From assembly GCF_001661495.1 (NCBI RefSeq), contig NZ_BDDT01000001.1, forward strand, positions 868,001-932,000: a stretch of 64,000 nt of DNA, in the 5' to 3' direction. Source of the stretch: Pseudoalteromonas prydzensis. GTDB taxonomy: Bacteria > Pseudomonadota > Gammaproteobacteria > Enterobacterales > Alteromonadaceae. The notes under the pieces are model-generated. The model had not been told where the DNA came from, did not search any database, and was given only the letters and a program-made list of their open reading frames with translations. The translations under genes were made by a program, and so were the position numbers. Positions 37,724-47,669 of this stretch are shown piece after piece (position 1 is the stretch's first letter; each line of letters starts with the position of its first letter).

Positions 37724-38176
37724 ATGGAGTTCATTACCAATAATTTACCGCAAACACTGATGATTTTAGGTGTACTGGCACTGATAATAGAAGTAGCTGT
37801 ACTGGGTATGTCTACATTTATATTATTGTTTTTAGGTATCTCTTTATTTGCTACAGGCTTGATGATGAACTTTGGTTTACTCGATGCATCACTCACCACC
37901 GCACTTTGGAGTAACACACTAATAACCGCAGCTTGCGCATTATTATTATGGAAGCCGCTAAAACGCATGCAAGAAAACGTAGACAGCAAAGATGTAAAAA
38001 GTGACTTCGCTGAGCTCGATTTTGTACTTACTAATGACGTTAATGAATTAGGCCTGAGTACTTATTCGTACTCAGGAATAAACTGGAAATTAAAAAGCCA
38101 TCAACCATTAACCGCCGGTACCCATGTAAAAGTGGTGAAAAAAGAAGTCGGCGTAATGTGGGTTGAAGCCATCTAA
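37724..38176 (+). CDS. NfeD-family membrane protein (YbbJ-like)
   Basis: 150 residues. Two or three hydrophobic helices in the first 75 residues are followed by a C-terminal OB-fold domain (YSGINWKLKS, AGTHVKVVKKEVGVMWVEAI) typical of NfeD. It is 18 bp behind qmcA with a ribosome site (AAAGGAG). NfeD/SPFH pairs act together at the inner membrane. Confidence 0.88.
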   Translation: MEFITNNLPQTLMILGVLALIIEVAVLGMSTFILLFLGISLFATGLMMNFGLLDASLTTALWSNTLITAACALLLWKPLKRMQENVDSKDVKSDFAELDFVLTNDVNELGLSTYSYSGINWKLKSHQPLTAGTHVKVVKKEVGVMWVEAI

Positions 38177-38446
38177 GTTAGTATACTTTACAAAACGTAG
38201 CGCGAAGTCATTTTCGCGCTACCTGTCCCCTTGCAAAACAGCTAAACAGCTAGATTCAAAACAGCTGCAATTTGCACCGACGACACGTTAACCACGCAAA
38301 TCCTTTTTGATAACAAATTGTTAACCATTGATTTTATTTGCAAATAAACCTTCCTTAATCTGACTGCGAGCTGAATTTTTACTTGTTTCGTAGCACATTT
38401 ATCGCTAGTTTAGGCTGTTATAAATTATAAAAATAAAAAGTACACT

Positions 38447-39121
38447 ATGATCAGGGTTGAAAATCTTTGCCGTACTTATGGTGCTGGTGAGACGCAAGTA
38501 ACGGCATTAAAAAATGTGTCGTTGCATATCAAGGAAGGTGAATTTGTTGCTGTAATGGGGGCTTCTGGCTCAGGCAAATCTACCCTAATGAATATTTTAG
38601 GGTGTTTAGATACACCAACATCAGGAGGCTATCTACTCTCCGGTGAAAGCATCAAAGAAATTGATGATGTGAGCCTCTCAGCTATTCGTAATAAGAAGAT
38701 TGGCTTTATTTTTCAAACCTTCCATTTGCTTACTCGCTTAAGTGCACAAGAAAATGTCGCCCTGCCACTGCGTTATACCGATACTCCAAAACAACTAGCT
38801 AGCGAGCGCGCACTGGCAATGCTCGATAAAGTGGGCCTAAGCTCTCGGGCACATCATAAACCGTTTGAAATGTCCGGTGGCCAACGCCAACGTGTTGCCA
38901 TTGCCAGGGCATTGGTAAACGAGCCAAAAGTCATTTTTGCCGATGAACCGACCGGTAATCTTGATAGCAAAACATCCCATGAGATCATGGAATTACTTTG
39001 CACGCTTCATCAACAAGGCCATACCTTAGTAATGGTAACCCACGAAGAAGATATTGCAGCCTACGCAAAACGCATCATTCGCATGAAAGATGGTGTGGTC
39101 ATTGAGGACAGTGGATGTTAA
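38447..39121 (+). CDS. ABC transporter ATPase (MacB/LolD type)
   Basis: 224 residues: Walker A GASGSGKST, Q-loop FQTFHLL, signature SGGQRQR, Walker B VIFADEPTGN and the H-loop VTHEE. The LolD/MacB subgroup is shown by GCLDTPTSGGYLL. First gene of a five-gene operon with three adaptors and a FtsX-like permease; its stop overlaps the next start by 7 bases. No substrate gene is seen. Confidence 0.92.
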   Translation: MIRVENLCRTYGAGETQVTALKNVSLHIKEGEFVAVMGASGSGKSTLMNILGCLDTPTSGGYLLSGESIKEIDDVSLSAIRNKKIGFIFQTFHLLTRLSAQENVALPLRYTDTPKQLASERALAMLDKVGLSSRAHHKPFEMSGGQRQRVAIARALVNEPKVIFADEPTGNLDSKTSHEIMELLCTLHQQGHTLVMVTHEEDIAAYAKRIIRMKDGVVIEDSGC

Positions 39122-40083
39122 TCAAACAATTAATCAAAACCAGCCTAGTGTTATCACTAAGCATCGCTTCATACGCAAGCGTTGCCCAGAACTTACTGTT
39201 GAGCGGCGAACTCAAAGCCAGTGAGCAGCAGCTTTTTTATGCTCCAAAGTCTGATAACTGGCGAGTGCAAGTACAATGGATGATGGAAGAAGGCGAGATT
39301 GCCCAGCAAGGCGATGTGGTGGTGGTATTTGATAGCGGCTCTATTGCCAGCGAAATTGAACAAGATGAAGTAAGTTTGGAAGCGGCAAAGGAAGAACTGG
39401 TTCGAGTTACCACCAGTAATGAAGAAAAACAGATTGAAGCCGAGTTTAACTTTAAGCGCACCGAATTATTATTGCAGCGAGCTCGCATTGATGCGGCGAT
39501 ACCGCAGGCAAATTTAAGCACTTATGATTATCAAAAAAACCAACTTGAACTTGAAAAAGCCTTGATCAATAGACAGAAGTCATCCGAAGAGCTGCTCCAA
39601 GTTAAAACTGAAAATAAAGTAGCCCACAGTAAACAACTGCTCACCATTGAGCAATTAGAAACCAACTTACAATACAATAAAACCCAACTGGCCAGTATGA
39701 GCATTAAAGCGCAGCGCACAGGCCCAGTACTTTATGCAAATCATCCATGGAATGGTGAAAAAGCCTTTGTTGGCATGACAGCACAACCCGGCTGGAAAAT
39801 TGCTGAAATTCCCGCTATGAGTGAACTGTATATTGAAGCCTGGGTGCACGAAATTGATTATCAAAAGCTCAAGCTCGATCAACCAGCTCAACTACTATTT
39901 GATGCCTATTTACAGCAACCACTGCAAGCCAAATTAACCGAAATATCCACTCAGCCAGAAGAGCGACTGCAATGGGGTAAAGACGCCTACTTTAGAGCGC
40001 GTTTTAATTTCAGCGCTTCAGGATTAAAGTTATTGCCAGGTATGAGCGCAAAACTCACTATAGGAGCGAGTGCTGATGAATAA
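39115..40083 (+). CDS. HlyD-like periplasmic adaptor 1
   Basis: 322 residues. Signal peptide of the ordinary type (LSLSIASYASVAQ). The membrane-fusion-protein plan is lipoyl-like half VQWMMEEGEIAQQGDVVVVFDS, a long coiled-coil hairpin (about 85-195), and a beta-barrel with PAMSELYIEAWVHEIDYQKL and LPGMSAKLTIG. It should link the permease to an outer-membrane channel. Tightly overlapped by both neighbours. Confidence 0.85.
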   Translation: MLIKQLIKTSLVLSLSIASYASVAQNLLLSGELKASEQQLFYAPKSDNWRVQVQWMMEEGEIAQQGDVVVVFDSGSIASEIEQDEVSLEAAKEELVRVTTSNEEKQIEAEFNFKRTELLLQRARIDAAIPQANLSTYDYQKNQLELEKALINRQKSSEELLQVKTENKVAHSKQLLTIEQLETNLQYNKTQLASMSIKAQRTGPVLYANHPWNGEKAFVGMTAQPGWKIAEIPAMSELYIEAWVHEIDYQKLKLDQPAQLLFDAYLQQPLQAKLTEISTQPEERLQWGKDAYFRARFNFSASGLKLLPGMSAKLTIGASADE

Positions 40084-41245
40084 TTCTCTCTATTTTAAAA
40101 CATTACTAATAAGCTCAGTGCTGTTATTAACCGCCTGTGATGAGCAAAGCGAGCAAAACTTCCATGTTAAAAACAGTGATATTGTCCTAACCGTTAAAGC
40201 AAATGGTGAACTTGAGTCATCAACCAGCGCAATCATCGCCCCGCCTTCCGTTGCGCGCATGTGGCAATATCAAATAAAAACCATGCAACCGGAAAACAGC
40301 CAAGTAAAAAAAGGCGATGTAGTGGTGTCGTTCGATGACAAACAAGTGCGTGACAAACTGATTGATAAACAAGGCGATCTAGAGCGCGCTAAAAAACAAC
40401 TTGAGAACGCTAAAAACAAAGAGCTAATAAAAGAGCAAGAGCTGACTCTGCAAGTGGCTGAAATGAAAATGAACTACGATAAAGCCAAACGTAAAGCACA
40501 AATTGTTGATAACTCGCGCTCTGAGGTCGAACGCAAAAAATCACAAATCGATTTTACCATTGCCAGTAACGACTTAACCCTAGCAAAAAGCAAACAAGCG
40601 TACCAACAACAAAGCAAAGAGCTCAATTTAAAAATGGTGCAAAGTAAAGTTGCTCGCCTGCAAAGTGAAGTTGATGGTTACTTGCAAGATATTGAACGCT
40701 TGAAAGTAAAAGCACCGATCGATGGCTTAGTCATTTACAAAACTAATTACGAAGGCGAAAAGTCATCAATAGGCGAAAGCGTGCAATTTGGCCAACCGGT
40801 TATCGAACTTGCCGTATTAGCAAACATGCAAGTCAAAGCGCAAATAGACGAGCCAGATAGCGGTAAAATTGCCCCCGGCCAAGTGGTTAAAATCACTATT
40901 GATGGTAGTACTGAAATCGTGGTCTCAGGTAAAATTGACAGCTTAGGACGGGTATTTAGAGAAAAATCCCCACAAGATAAACGCCGGATTGTCGATGCTA
41001 TCGTCAGTATTGACGACCTTGATACCAGTGTGATCCGCCCAGGTCTTACAGCCCGTTTAGAAATAACCACAGCTGCCCTCCCCCAAGTATTGAGTATTCC
41101 CTTAGCCAGTATACAGTACGACCAGCAAGGGCCTTATGTTGAGACGACTAAAAGCAATAAGCAATTTATAGAGATCAGCCACTTTACCGATAACCTTGCA
41201 GTGGTAAAAAGCGGTTTAAACGCAGGTGACGAGGTGAAATTATGA
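40076..41245 (+). CDS. HlyD-like adaptor 2, lipoprotein
   Basis: About 389 residues. Lipobox LLLTAC gives a lipid anchor. It has MQPENSQVKKGDVVVSFDDKQVRDK, a long coiled coil (about 90-205), the second lipoyl half KVKAPIDGLVIYKTNYEGEK, and a barrel domain ending in VIRPGLTARLEI. The C-terminal membrane-proximal domain is complete. The ATG inside the previous stop region is preferred over an upstream GTG. Confidence 0.86.
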   Translation: MNNSLYFKTLLISSVLLLTACDEQSEQNFHVKNSDIVLTVKANGELESSTSAIIAPPSVARMWQYQIKTMQPENSQVKKGDVVVSFDDKQVRDKLIDKQGDLERAKKQLENAKNKELIKEQELTLQVAEMKMNYDKAKRKAQIVDNSRSEVERKKSQIDFTIASNDLTLAKSKQAYQQQSKELNLKMVQSKVARLQSEVDGYLQDIERLKVKAPIDGLVIYKTNYEGEKSSIGESVQFGQPVIELAVLANMQVKAQIDEPDSGKIAPGQVVKITIDGSTEIVVSGKIDSLGRVFREKSPQDKRRIVDAIVSIDDLDTSVIRPGLTARLEITTAALPQVLSIPLASIQYDQQGPYVETTKSNKQFIEISHFTDNLAVVKSGLNAGDEVKL

Positions 41246-42435
41246 ACATAAAGTTGAGCCTAAGTTTACTTGCCATTTTGGTATTGACCGGCTGCGGACC
41301 AGATAACACAGTTCAAAACGCGCTGACCTATACAGTCAATAAACATCAATTTGAAACCGTTGTTGAAGCTAAAGGCCATCTGATTGCAGCGAATGAAACC
41401 ATTATCACTGCACCGGCTTCTTCGCGAGGGCCGCAAACCTTAGCCTGGCTGATGCCCGAATACAGCCAAGTAAAAAAAGGTGACGTGATTGCCCGCTTTG
41501 ATGGCGAGCAAATGCGTCGTCAAAGCCAGAAAAACACCAATAAAGCAGCCTTAACCGCACAAGATTTAGCACAAAAATCCGGTGAAATAGATAAAGACAA
41601 AGCAATTTTAAAGCATGACATTGTGTTAGTGAATGAAGAGAAACAGTTTGCCGAAGACTACTCTATTGAAGATGAGCGTATTCGTTCAAAACTGGATATT
41701 TTAGAGTCACAACAAAACGTTGAATTTTTAAATGCTAAACACGATTACTATGATTGGCAAACGACTCGCTTTGAGCAAAGTGCGGCTGGTGAACTCATGT
41801 TACTAAAGATGCAAGAGAATCAATATAAACAAAAGCTTGAAATGCTCAACACGAATTTATCGCTGCTGGAAATTATTGCCCCACATGATGGCCTGTTAAC
41901 TCACAGTACCAATTGGCGCGGCGAAAAACCTCGCGCTGGTGAGACCTTATGGCCGGGGCAAAAAATAGCGGCACTGCCTGACGTTAGCCAAATGCAATTA
42001 GTGTTATATGTGTCTGAGCGCGAAGCCATTGATTTAGCTCCAGGACAAGCTCTGCAATTTCAACTGATTGCTTTGCCAGAGCAGCAATTTAGTGGTGAGC
42101 TCATTGAGGTATCGCCGTTTCCTAAGTCGATAAAACGCGGCGATCCGCAAAAGTACTACGAGCTAAAAGCAAATATTACCCAACAAACCACTGTCCTGCG
42201 CCCAGGTTTAAAGCTCAATGCGCGCATTTTAGTGACCCCCGCAAGCGAGCGTTTAGTAGTACCAAAGCAAAGTGTGTTCACTGAACAAAATGCCCATTAT
42301 GTCTATGCAGAACACGGTGGTGAATTTATAAAAACCGCCGTTACATTAGGCAAACATAACCTCAGCCATGTTGAAATTCTCGACGGCTTAACAAGTAGTG
42401 ATGTGGTTTCTCTGATAGATATAAAGGACATCTAA
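41242..42435 (+). CDS. HlyD-like adaptor 3, lipoprotein
   Basis: 397 residues. Lipobox VLTGC. Same architecture as the previous gene: PEYSQVKKGDVIARFDGEQ, a coiled coil, IAPHDGLLTHSTNWRGEKP, and a C-terminal domain with LRPGLKLNARI and YVYAEHGG. It is clearly related to but diverged from adaptor 2, so an old duplication. Overlaps both neighbours by 1-4 bases. Confidence 0.86.
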   Translation: MNIKLSLSLLAILVLTGCGPDNTVQNALTYTVNKHQFETVVEAKGHLIAANETIITAPASSRGPQTLAWLMPEYSQVKKGDVIARFDGEQMRRQSQKNTNKAALTAQDLAQKSGEIDKDKAILKHDIVLVNEEKQFAEDYSIEDERIRSKLDILESQQNVEFLNAKHDYYDWQTTRFEQSAAGELMLLKMQENQYKQKLEMLNTNLSLLEIIAPHDGLLTHSTNWRGEKPRAGETLWPGQKIAALPDVSQMQLVLYVSEREAIDLAPGQALQFQLIALPEQQFSGELIEVSPFPKSIKRGDPQKYYELKANITQQTTVLRPGLKLNARILVTPASERLVVPKQSVFTEQNAHYVYAEHGGEFIKTAVTLGKHNLSHVEILDGLTSSDVVSLIDIKDI

Positions 42436-43670
42436 TGAAGTATTTAAGTTTATTTATCGACACCACTTTAGAGCTTGCTCAGCACAAACTGCGCACGCTA
42501 CTCACTTTGCTAGGGATGATTTTTGGTGTCGGTGCAGTAATAGCCATGCTAAATATTGGTGAAGGCGCTGAGCGCGAAGCAATGAAAATGATTGACTCCA
42601 TGGGCTTATACAACCTAATCGTTAATGCCAAAGAGTTTGATGAAAAAGAGCTAAAAGAGCAACGTAAACACTCCGCGGGCTTGAGCTTACGTGACGCCGA
42701 AGTGGCCCACGACTCACTGCCGTTTATAACCGCATTTTCCGCACAAAAAAACATCGAAACTTACCATATTTTTAGCCAATATAATAACAGTGATGGCCGT
42801 GCGGTAGGGGTCAGCGCTAATTATTTTCAACTGTCTCACTTTGAGTTATTTCAAGGTCGGGCGCTAAACCAAGCTGATGATAAAAATTTTGCTCAAGTAG
42901 CGTTACTAGGCGCTAATACCGCTAAGCAGCTATTTCCACTGGGGGATGCACTTGGCCAGCAAATAAAGATTAACCATCTATGGTTTGAAGTGATCGGTAT
43001 TTTACAAGCGCCCTATTTAAAGAAAAAAGAATTCCAAGGGGTAAAACTTGGTAACGAACAAAACCAAGTATTTATTCCTTTGAGCACCGCTTTACATCGC
43101 TTTGAAAGTGGCCTGCTTGATAGTGAAGTGAGCAGTTTAAAACTGGCGATAGATAAAACCGTGGACCCGATTATAGCCGCGCAAGCGTTGGAGCATTTAT
43201 TAGAAAACCGCCACAGCGATATTGATGATTTTGAATTAGTTATTCCCGCTGCGTTATTAGCGCAGCAAAAGCAAACTCAACAGATTTTTAATATTGTTAT
43301 GTCCTGTGTAGCAGGAATTTCTCTGTTGGTCGGTGGTATTGGTATTATGAATATTATGCTGGCCACTGTGCTCGAGCGTACTAAAGAAATTGGCTTGTTA
43401 CGTGCCGTGGGGGCAACTCAAAAAGACATTCGCATTCAATTTATTGCTGAGAGCTTTACCATTTCTATTTTAGGCGGCTTACTCGGTGTGGTATTTGGTA
43501 TCGCGCTATCTGAGATCATTTCTATCTATTCGCAATGGGCGGTATCTTGGTCAATGACGGCAATTGTTTTGTCATTTAGTATCTGTGCACTCGTTGGGCT
43601 TATTTTTGGTGTATATCCCGCGATCAAAGCGTCGCAACTTGACCCTATCGAAGCATTGCAAAGCGACTAA
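42435..43670 (+). CDS. MacB/FtsX-type ABC transporter permease
   Basis: 411 residues. One helix near the N-terminus (LRTLLTLLGMIFGVGAVIAML), a periplasmic MacB-like domain (about 45-275), then three helices with VGGIGIMNIMLATVLERTKEIGLLRAVGAT, the conserved FtsX signature, and a final VGLIFGVYPAIKASQLDPIEAL. It is a type VII mechanotransmission exporter partner for the ATPase at 38447. Confidence 0.92.
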   Translation: MKYLSLFIDTTLELAQHKLRTLLTLLGMIFGVGAVIAMLNIGEGAEREAMKMIDSMGLYNLIVNAKEFDEKELKEQRKHSAGLSLRDAEVAHDSLPFITAFSAQKNIETYHIFSQYNNSDGRAVGVSANYFQLSHFELFQGRALNQADDKNFAQVALLGANTAKQLFPLGDALGQQIKINHLWFEVIGILQAPYLKKKEFQGVKLGNEQNQVFIPLSTALHRFESGLLDSEVSSLKLAIDKTVDPIIAAQALEHLLENRHSDIDDFELVIPAALLAQQKQTQQIFNIVMSCVAGISLLVGGIGIMNIMLATVLERTKEIGLLRAVGATQKDIRIQFIAESFTISILGGLLGVVFGIALSEIISIYSQWAVSWSMTAIVLSFSICALVGLIFGVYPAIKASQLDPIEALQSD

Positions 43671-43761
43671 GATCATTTTTGTAATTAGAGTTTAAGCTCA
43701 ATTGTGCCTCGCAGATCACGTTTAAAATTGTTAGCATGGATAAAAAAATAAAGGAGTGAAC

Positions 43762-44604
43762 ATGGCTCAGTTAAACCATGCTTTAGTAGTGGAAGGTGGC
43801 GCGATGCGCGGCATTTTTGCCACTGGTGTACTCGATGCGTTTTTAACAGCTCAATATCAGCCATTTAACCAGTGCTTTGGAGTATCTGCGGGAGCAACCA
43901 ATATTGCTGCCTATTTATGTGGCCAACATAAACGTAATCATGCAGTGATCACTGACTATTCTTGTCGCCCTGAATTTATCAATTTAACGCGTTTTATACG
44001 TGGCGGTCACTTGTTTGATTTAGATTGGCTATGGCAAACTACAATGGCGGAAATTAGACTAGATTTAGCCGAATTTGCTAAACAGCACAGTGAGTTTTTT
44101 ATTGTAGCAACAGATATCAACACCGCAACGGCGCAGTATCTAAAAGCAACACCTGAGCAGATGGAACAACAGCTTAAAGCCTCCTGCGCAATTCCTATTG
44201 CTTACCGTGATTACCCTAAAATTGATGGCATGGCTATGACCGACGGCGGTGTTGCAGATTCAATTCCCGTACGTAAAGCTTATGAAATGGGAGCCGAACA
44301 AATCACCGTGGTGTTATCGCAGCCACTGGGTTATCGCAAAAAACCCAGCAAGGCACCTTGGCTTACTGAAAGGCTTTATAAAGATCACCCTGCTCTTGCG
44401 CGTGCCTCCATAGCACGTGCTGATAACTACAATGCCAGTATCGACTTTATCCACAGCCCCCCTGCTGAGTGTAAAATCAATATCATTGCACCACCCGCTG
44501 ATTTTAAAGTGGGGCGTACCACCAAAAACTATCAAAAGCTCAGCGCAGGTTATGAAATGGGTGTTACAGCAGCAGCGCAATACTTAAAAAACATGCACGT
44601 TTAA
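43762..44604 (+). CDS. Patatin-like phospholipase (YjjU-like)
   Basis: 280 residues. The patatin motifs are all present: GGAMRGIFATGV (oxyanion), GVSAGATN (nucleophile serine) and the catalytic DGG in MTDGGVADSIPV. It should hydrolyse acyl lipids in the cytosol. The ATG is 3 codons inside the open frame, preceded by AAGGAG. Confidence 0.88.
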   Translation: MAQLNHALVVEGGAMRGIFATGVLDAFLTAQYQPFNQCFGVSAGATNIAAYLCGQHKRNHAVITDYSCRPEFINLTRFIRGGHLFDLDWLWQTTMAEIRLDLAEFAKQHSEFFIVATDINTATAQYLKATPEQMEQQLKASCAIPIAYRDYPKIDGMAMTDGGVADSIPVRKAYEMGAEQITVVLSQPLGYRKKPSKAPWLTERLYKDHPALARASIARADNYNASIDFIHSPPAECKINIIAPPADFKVGRTTKNYQKLSAGYEMGVTAAAQYLKNMHV

Positions 44605-44650
44605 TCTGTTTCTTTTATTCACAAAACCATTAAGCAGATATTTATATCGG

Positions 44651-44869
44651 ATTGTTCTAGGGCGTACTGATCTTTGCTGTATTAAAAATAAGCAGCATGA
44701 AGATATTGACTGGTGCATGTACAAATATCGGCACTTGGTTGAGAATGCATTTGCCCGTATTAAGCAATATAGAGGGAGAGCCACACGATATGAAAAGCTT
44801 GAGCGAAATTATCACTCAATGCCCGCTTTAGTATTTACTATGATGTGGCTACCAATGTGCTCTGATTGA
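44651..44869 (+). pseudogene. IS5-type transposase C-terminal remnant
   Basis: The frame ending at TGA 44867-44869 reads YKYRHLVENAFARIKQYRG, then TRYEKLERNYHSMPALVF and MMWLP. This is the last DDE-domain glutamate region of IS5-family transposases (HLVEN...K...ATRYDKL). No start, no upstream catalytic part and no inverted repeats are visible. Confidence 0.8.
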
Positions 44870-45206
44870 TAAATGAACTACAAAAATCAACAGCCCGTAG
44901 CATAGAACATGAAAAATACTATGGTGTGATAGTACGTTATATCAATATCACCATAGAATTCACTCTTTTGAACAATTGTTTTCAACTGTGTTCTATAAAA
45001 CTCTAAGTACACTTTACGTGAATATTTATATACCTACACAAAATGAAATATTATCCAAAACGGGGAATTTCTTTGAAATTCTATCCATTCGATAGTGTAA
45101 ATTGGCTCAAGTCTAATCTACACTATCGAACATGGGTGATAAATTACTCTAAATTTAGTTACACTCTATTAACTTCTACTCTATGGGTATTGACTCGTTA
45201 CAACCA
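44870..45206. other. Intergenic stretch with no recognised gene
   Basis: AT-rich. One hairpin-like pair around ACACTATCGAA / TTCGATAGTGT (45088-45130) could terminate or punctuate the leftward chemoreceptor transcript. Otherwise nothing. Confidence 0.4.
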
Positions 45207-47081
45207 TTATCTAACCTGAAACATATCCGTCGATTTTTTCAGTTGCAGACTTAATCCACTTAAATTTTCTATCGCAAGTGTTGATTGAGATGCACTATGA
45301 GAAGTTTCCTCAGCTAAATCACGAACTTTAATTATACTCCGGTTAATTTCCTCAGAGACCTGACTCTGCTCTTCTGCCGCTGTAGCAATTTGCTGACTCA
45401 TACTTTCAACGTCATTAACAATCAAAGTTATCTCAGAAAAAACCTCCAACACTTTTTTAGCATTATTTGCATTTTCTTCAGATTTATCACGACTTTTACG
45501 CATCATACTTAACGAACTATCCGCACCTGACTGAAGCGTTAATATTAACTGCTCTATTTCCGTTGCTGATTTTTGAGTTCTGCTTGCCAGACTTCTTACT
45601 TCATCAGCTACAACCGCAAATCCTCTTCCTGCTTCACCCGCTCTGGCTGCTTCTATTGCAGCATTTAATGCAAGTAAATTTGTTTGTTCTGCAACGGCTT
45701 TTATAACTTCTAAAATTTGACCAACACTATCTGTTTGTTTCTTTAATTGCTCCATAGCTTCAGCGGTTATATTTAACTCCCCTGCAAGTATATTTATTTC
45801 TGATACTGCATCTGCAATCATTTGACTACCCTGCGAAACAACGCTTGCTGCTGTGCATGTTGATAACGCTGCCGACTCTGCGTTTCTTGTTACTTCGTTT
45901 ACGGTAGTAGTCATTTCGTTTACAGCCGTTGCAACAAGATCTGTTTCTTGATACTGTTCTTGCATACTTTTAGCGCTCTTCTTAGCTAAATTTTCTAACT
46001 GATACGTGGCGCTATTCATATGATTTACACTATCAATCGTGGTACTCATGAGCTCATTTAATCGCACACTCATATTGCCAATACTATTATAAAGTTGGCC
46101 AATTTCATCTTTACGGTCAGTGCTGATACGTTGAGTTAAATTCCCTTGTGATATCTGCCCAGCCACTGCAACCGCTTCCTGAAGTGTTGGTACAATTAAA
46201 TGTTTTATCCACCACGCAAGTAAAATACCCATGATAATAGCAATAGCTGTCACAATAAATAATATCAACTCAATGTGGTTTCGATCTTCCGCCGCCTTTT
46301 TTGATTGTAAAGCAGTTAGTGCATCAATTTGATTATCCATATCTGTTGCGTGTTTAATCAATGCATCTTCTTTAGCCAATATTTTTGTTGTGGTGGCATG
46401 ATAATTATCCATGTATTGCTTAAAATCACCAAGATGTTTTAAAAGCACCTCAGAATTAAGTGATTGTGCCTCTGTGATAACACTACTTAGTTTTCCCATT
46501 ATTGGGTTTAGTTCTAATACCTTTACTTGTAACATGTTTGCTGTTAGCTCAGCTGAAATATCTCTGTATTGATTCAATAAAAAAGACGCATTAACCACTT
46601 TTTTATTTTGTTGCTTTGAGTCTAACTCACTAATTATTGATATAAAATCAGATATTATATTATCTGTGTTGTTATGAATGTTAGTCGTGTTTTGTGATCG
46701 CTCTGTATCGAGTACAGAAAATTGCTCAAGTATTTGACTGTACTGTTTTAACGAGTTTTCGACACTTGTCACTAATTCTTGTACATCGTTACCTTCGAAA
46801 ATCAATTTACCTGTATTCAGAAAGCTACCAAATACTGTCGCTTTTTGTTGTAGTTCCTTCATTTTATAGCTTTCGCCACTTTGTATATACTCCATTCTCG
46901 CGACTTTCATTTTTAATAGCCTGTCATTAAGCTCCTCAGATAGTACCACCTTTTCACTGCGTGACATCAGCCCAGACAATCCTTGCTGCCCAGCAATGGC
47001 CACTGCAATTGTGAATAACAAAATGCACATAAATCCGCAGGTTAATTTACTACTTATTGATAAATTTTTTATAAATTGCAT
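45207..47081 (-). CDS. Methyl-accepting chemotaxis protein with helical (HBM-like) sensor
   Basis: 624 residues. Helix 1 ([19 protein letters not shown]) is followed by a periplasmic all-helical domain of about 250 residues, helix 2 near 272-295, HAMP, and the signalling tip [19 protein letters not shown]. The sensor begins like the HBM domain of McpS-type receptors ([16 protein letters not shown]). McpS binds TCA intermediates; the ligand here is unknown. Confidence 0.9.
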   Translation of the reverse strand: MQFIKNLSISSKLTCGFMCILLFTIAVAIAGQQGLSGLMSRSEKVVLSEELNDRLLKMKVARMEYIQSGESYKMKELQQKATVFGSFLNTGKLIFEGNDVQELVTSVENSLKQYSQILEQFSVLDTERSQNTTNIHNNTDNIISDFISIISELDSKQQNKKVVNASFLLNQYRDISAELTANMLQVKVLELNPIMGKLSSVITEAQSLNSEVLLKHLGDFKQYMDNYHATTTKILAKEDALIKHATDMDNQIDALTALQSKKAAEDRNHIELILFIVTAIAIIMGILLAWWIKHLIVPTLQEAVAVAGQISQGNLTQRISTDRKDEIGQLYNSIGNMSVRLNELMSTTIDSVNHMNSATYQLENLAKKSAKSMQEQYQETDLVATAVNEMTTTVNEVTRNAESAALSTCTAASVVSQGSQMIADAVSEINILAGELNITAEAMEQLKKQTDSVGQILEVIKAVAEQTNLLALNAAIEAARAGEAGRGFAVVADEVRSLASRTQKSATEIEQLILTLQSGADSSLSMMRKSRDKSEENANNAKKVLEVFSEITLIVNDVESMSQQIATAAEEQSQVSEEINRSIIKVRDLAEETSHSASQSTLAIENLSGLSLQLKKSTDMFQVR

Positions 47082-47669
47082 TATTTACAACCTTATTATT
47101 ATTAATATACTCAGCCCATTAACTATGCTGATAAATATTCAATCTGACTTAATACTGAAGTATCTCCACAAAATATGGATTAATAGACAACCTTCATTAT
47201 CGCACTAACTAGTGCAGCGCAAGAGCATGGCAAAAACTATAAATTCAATAGCTTTTCAATGTAATGTACAGCGCATTGCTTTCTTGTGTTTGCAAGCATG
47301 CCTTTTCTAAAACTTGTTTTAGCTTTTAGCTGATTAAATGAACTTTTAATCGTTTCCCATTAATCGCAGCTACGGTGCCATGAGTTAATTTGAAGCAAGG
47401 TTTCACCCACAAGAAAAAAGAATCTTAGATAAAATTTAGATTCAGTCTAATATTAAACCCATAACTTTATTAAATATTGATCCAAATCAATGATTGGCCC
47501 TTTTTCAGGGTCTAACTTTAATACTAAAAAATTTATAAACTCAATATCTTTTCTAGGTAGGCTTTCATTCAAGAAGGAAAAGCTAATAATTCATCCATTG
47601 AACTTTTTCTGTTCAATAATAACCTATACTGGCATAGTAACTACATCAACAGTTAGTAAGGAAACCTGT
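47082..47669. other. Divergent promoter region between chemoreceptor and secreted protein
   Basis: About 590 bases, AT-rich, with putative promoters in both directions. An open frame joining from 47490 is probably non-coding; no ribosome site. Confidence 0.4.

Noticed and set aside
47490..47669. Longer N-terminus for the secreted repeat protein
   Set aside because: The added 60 residues have no signal-peptide character and the downstream ATG has a clear ribosome site followed by a good signal peptide.
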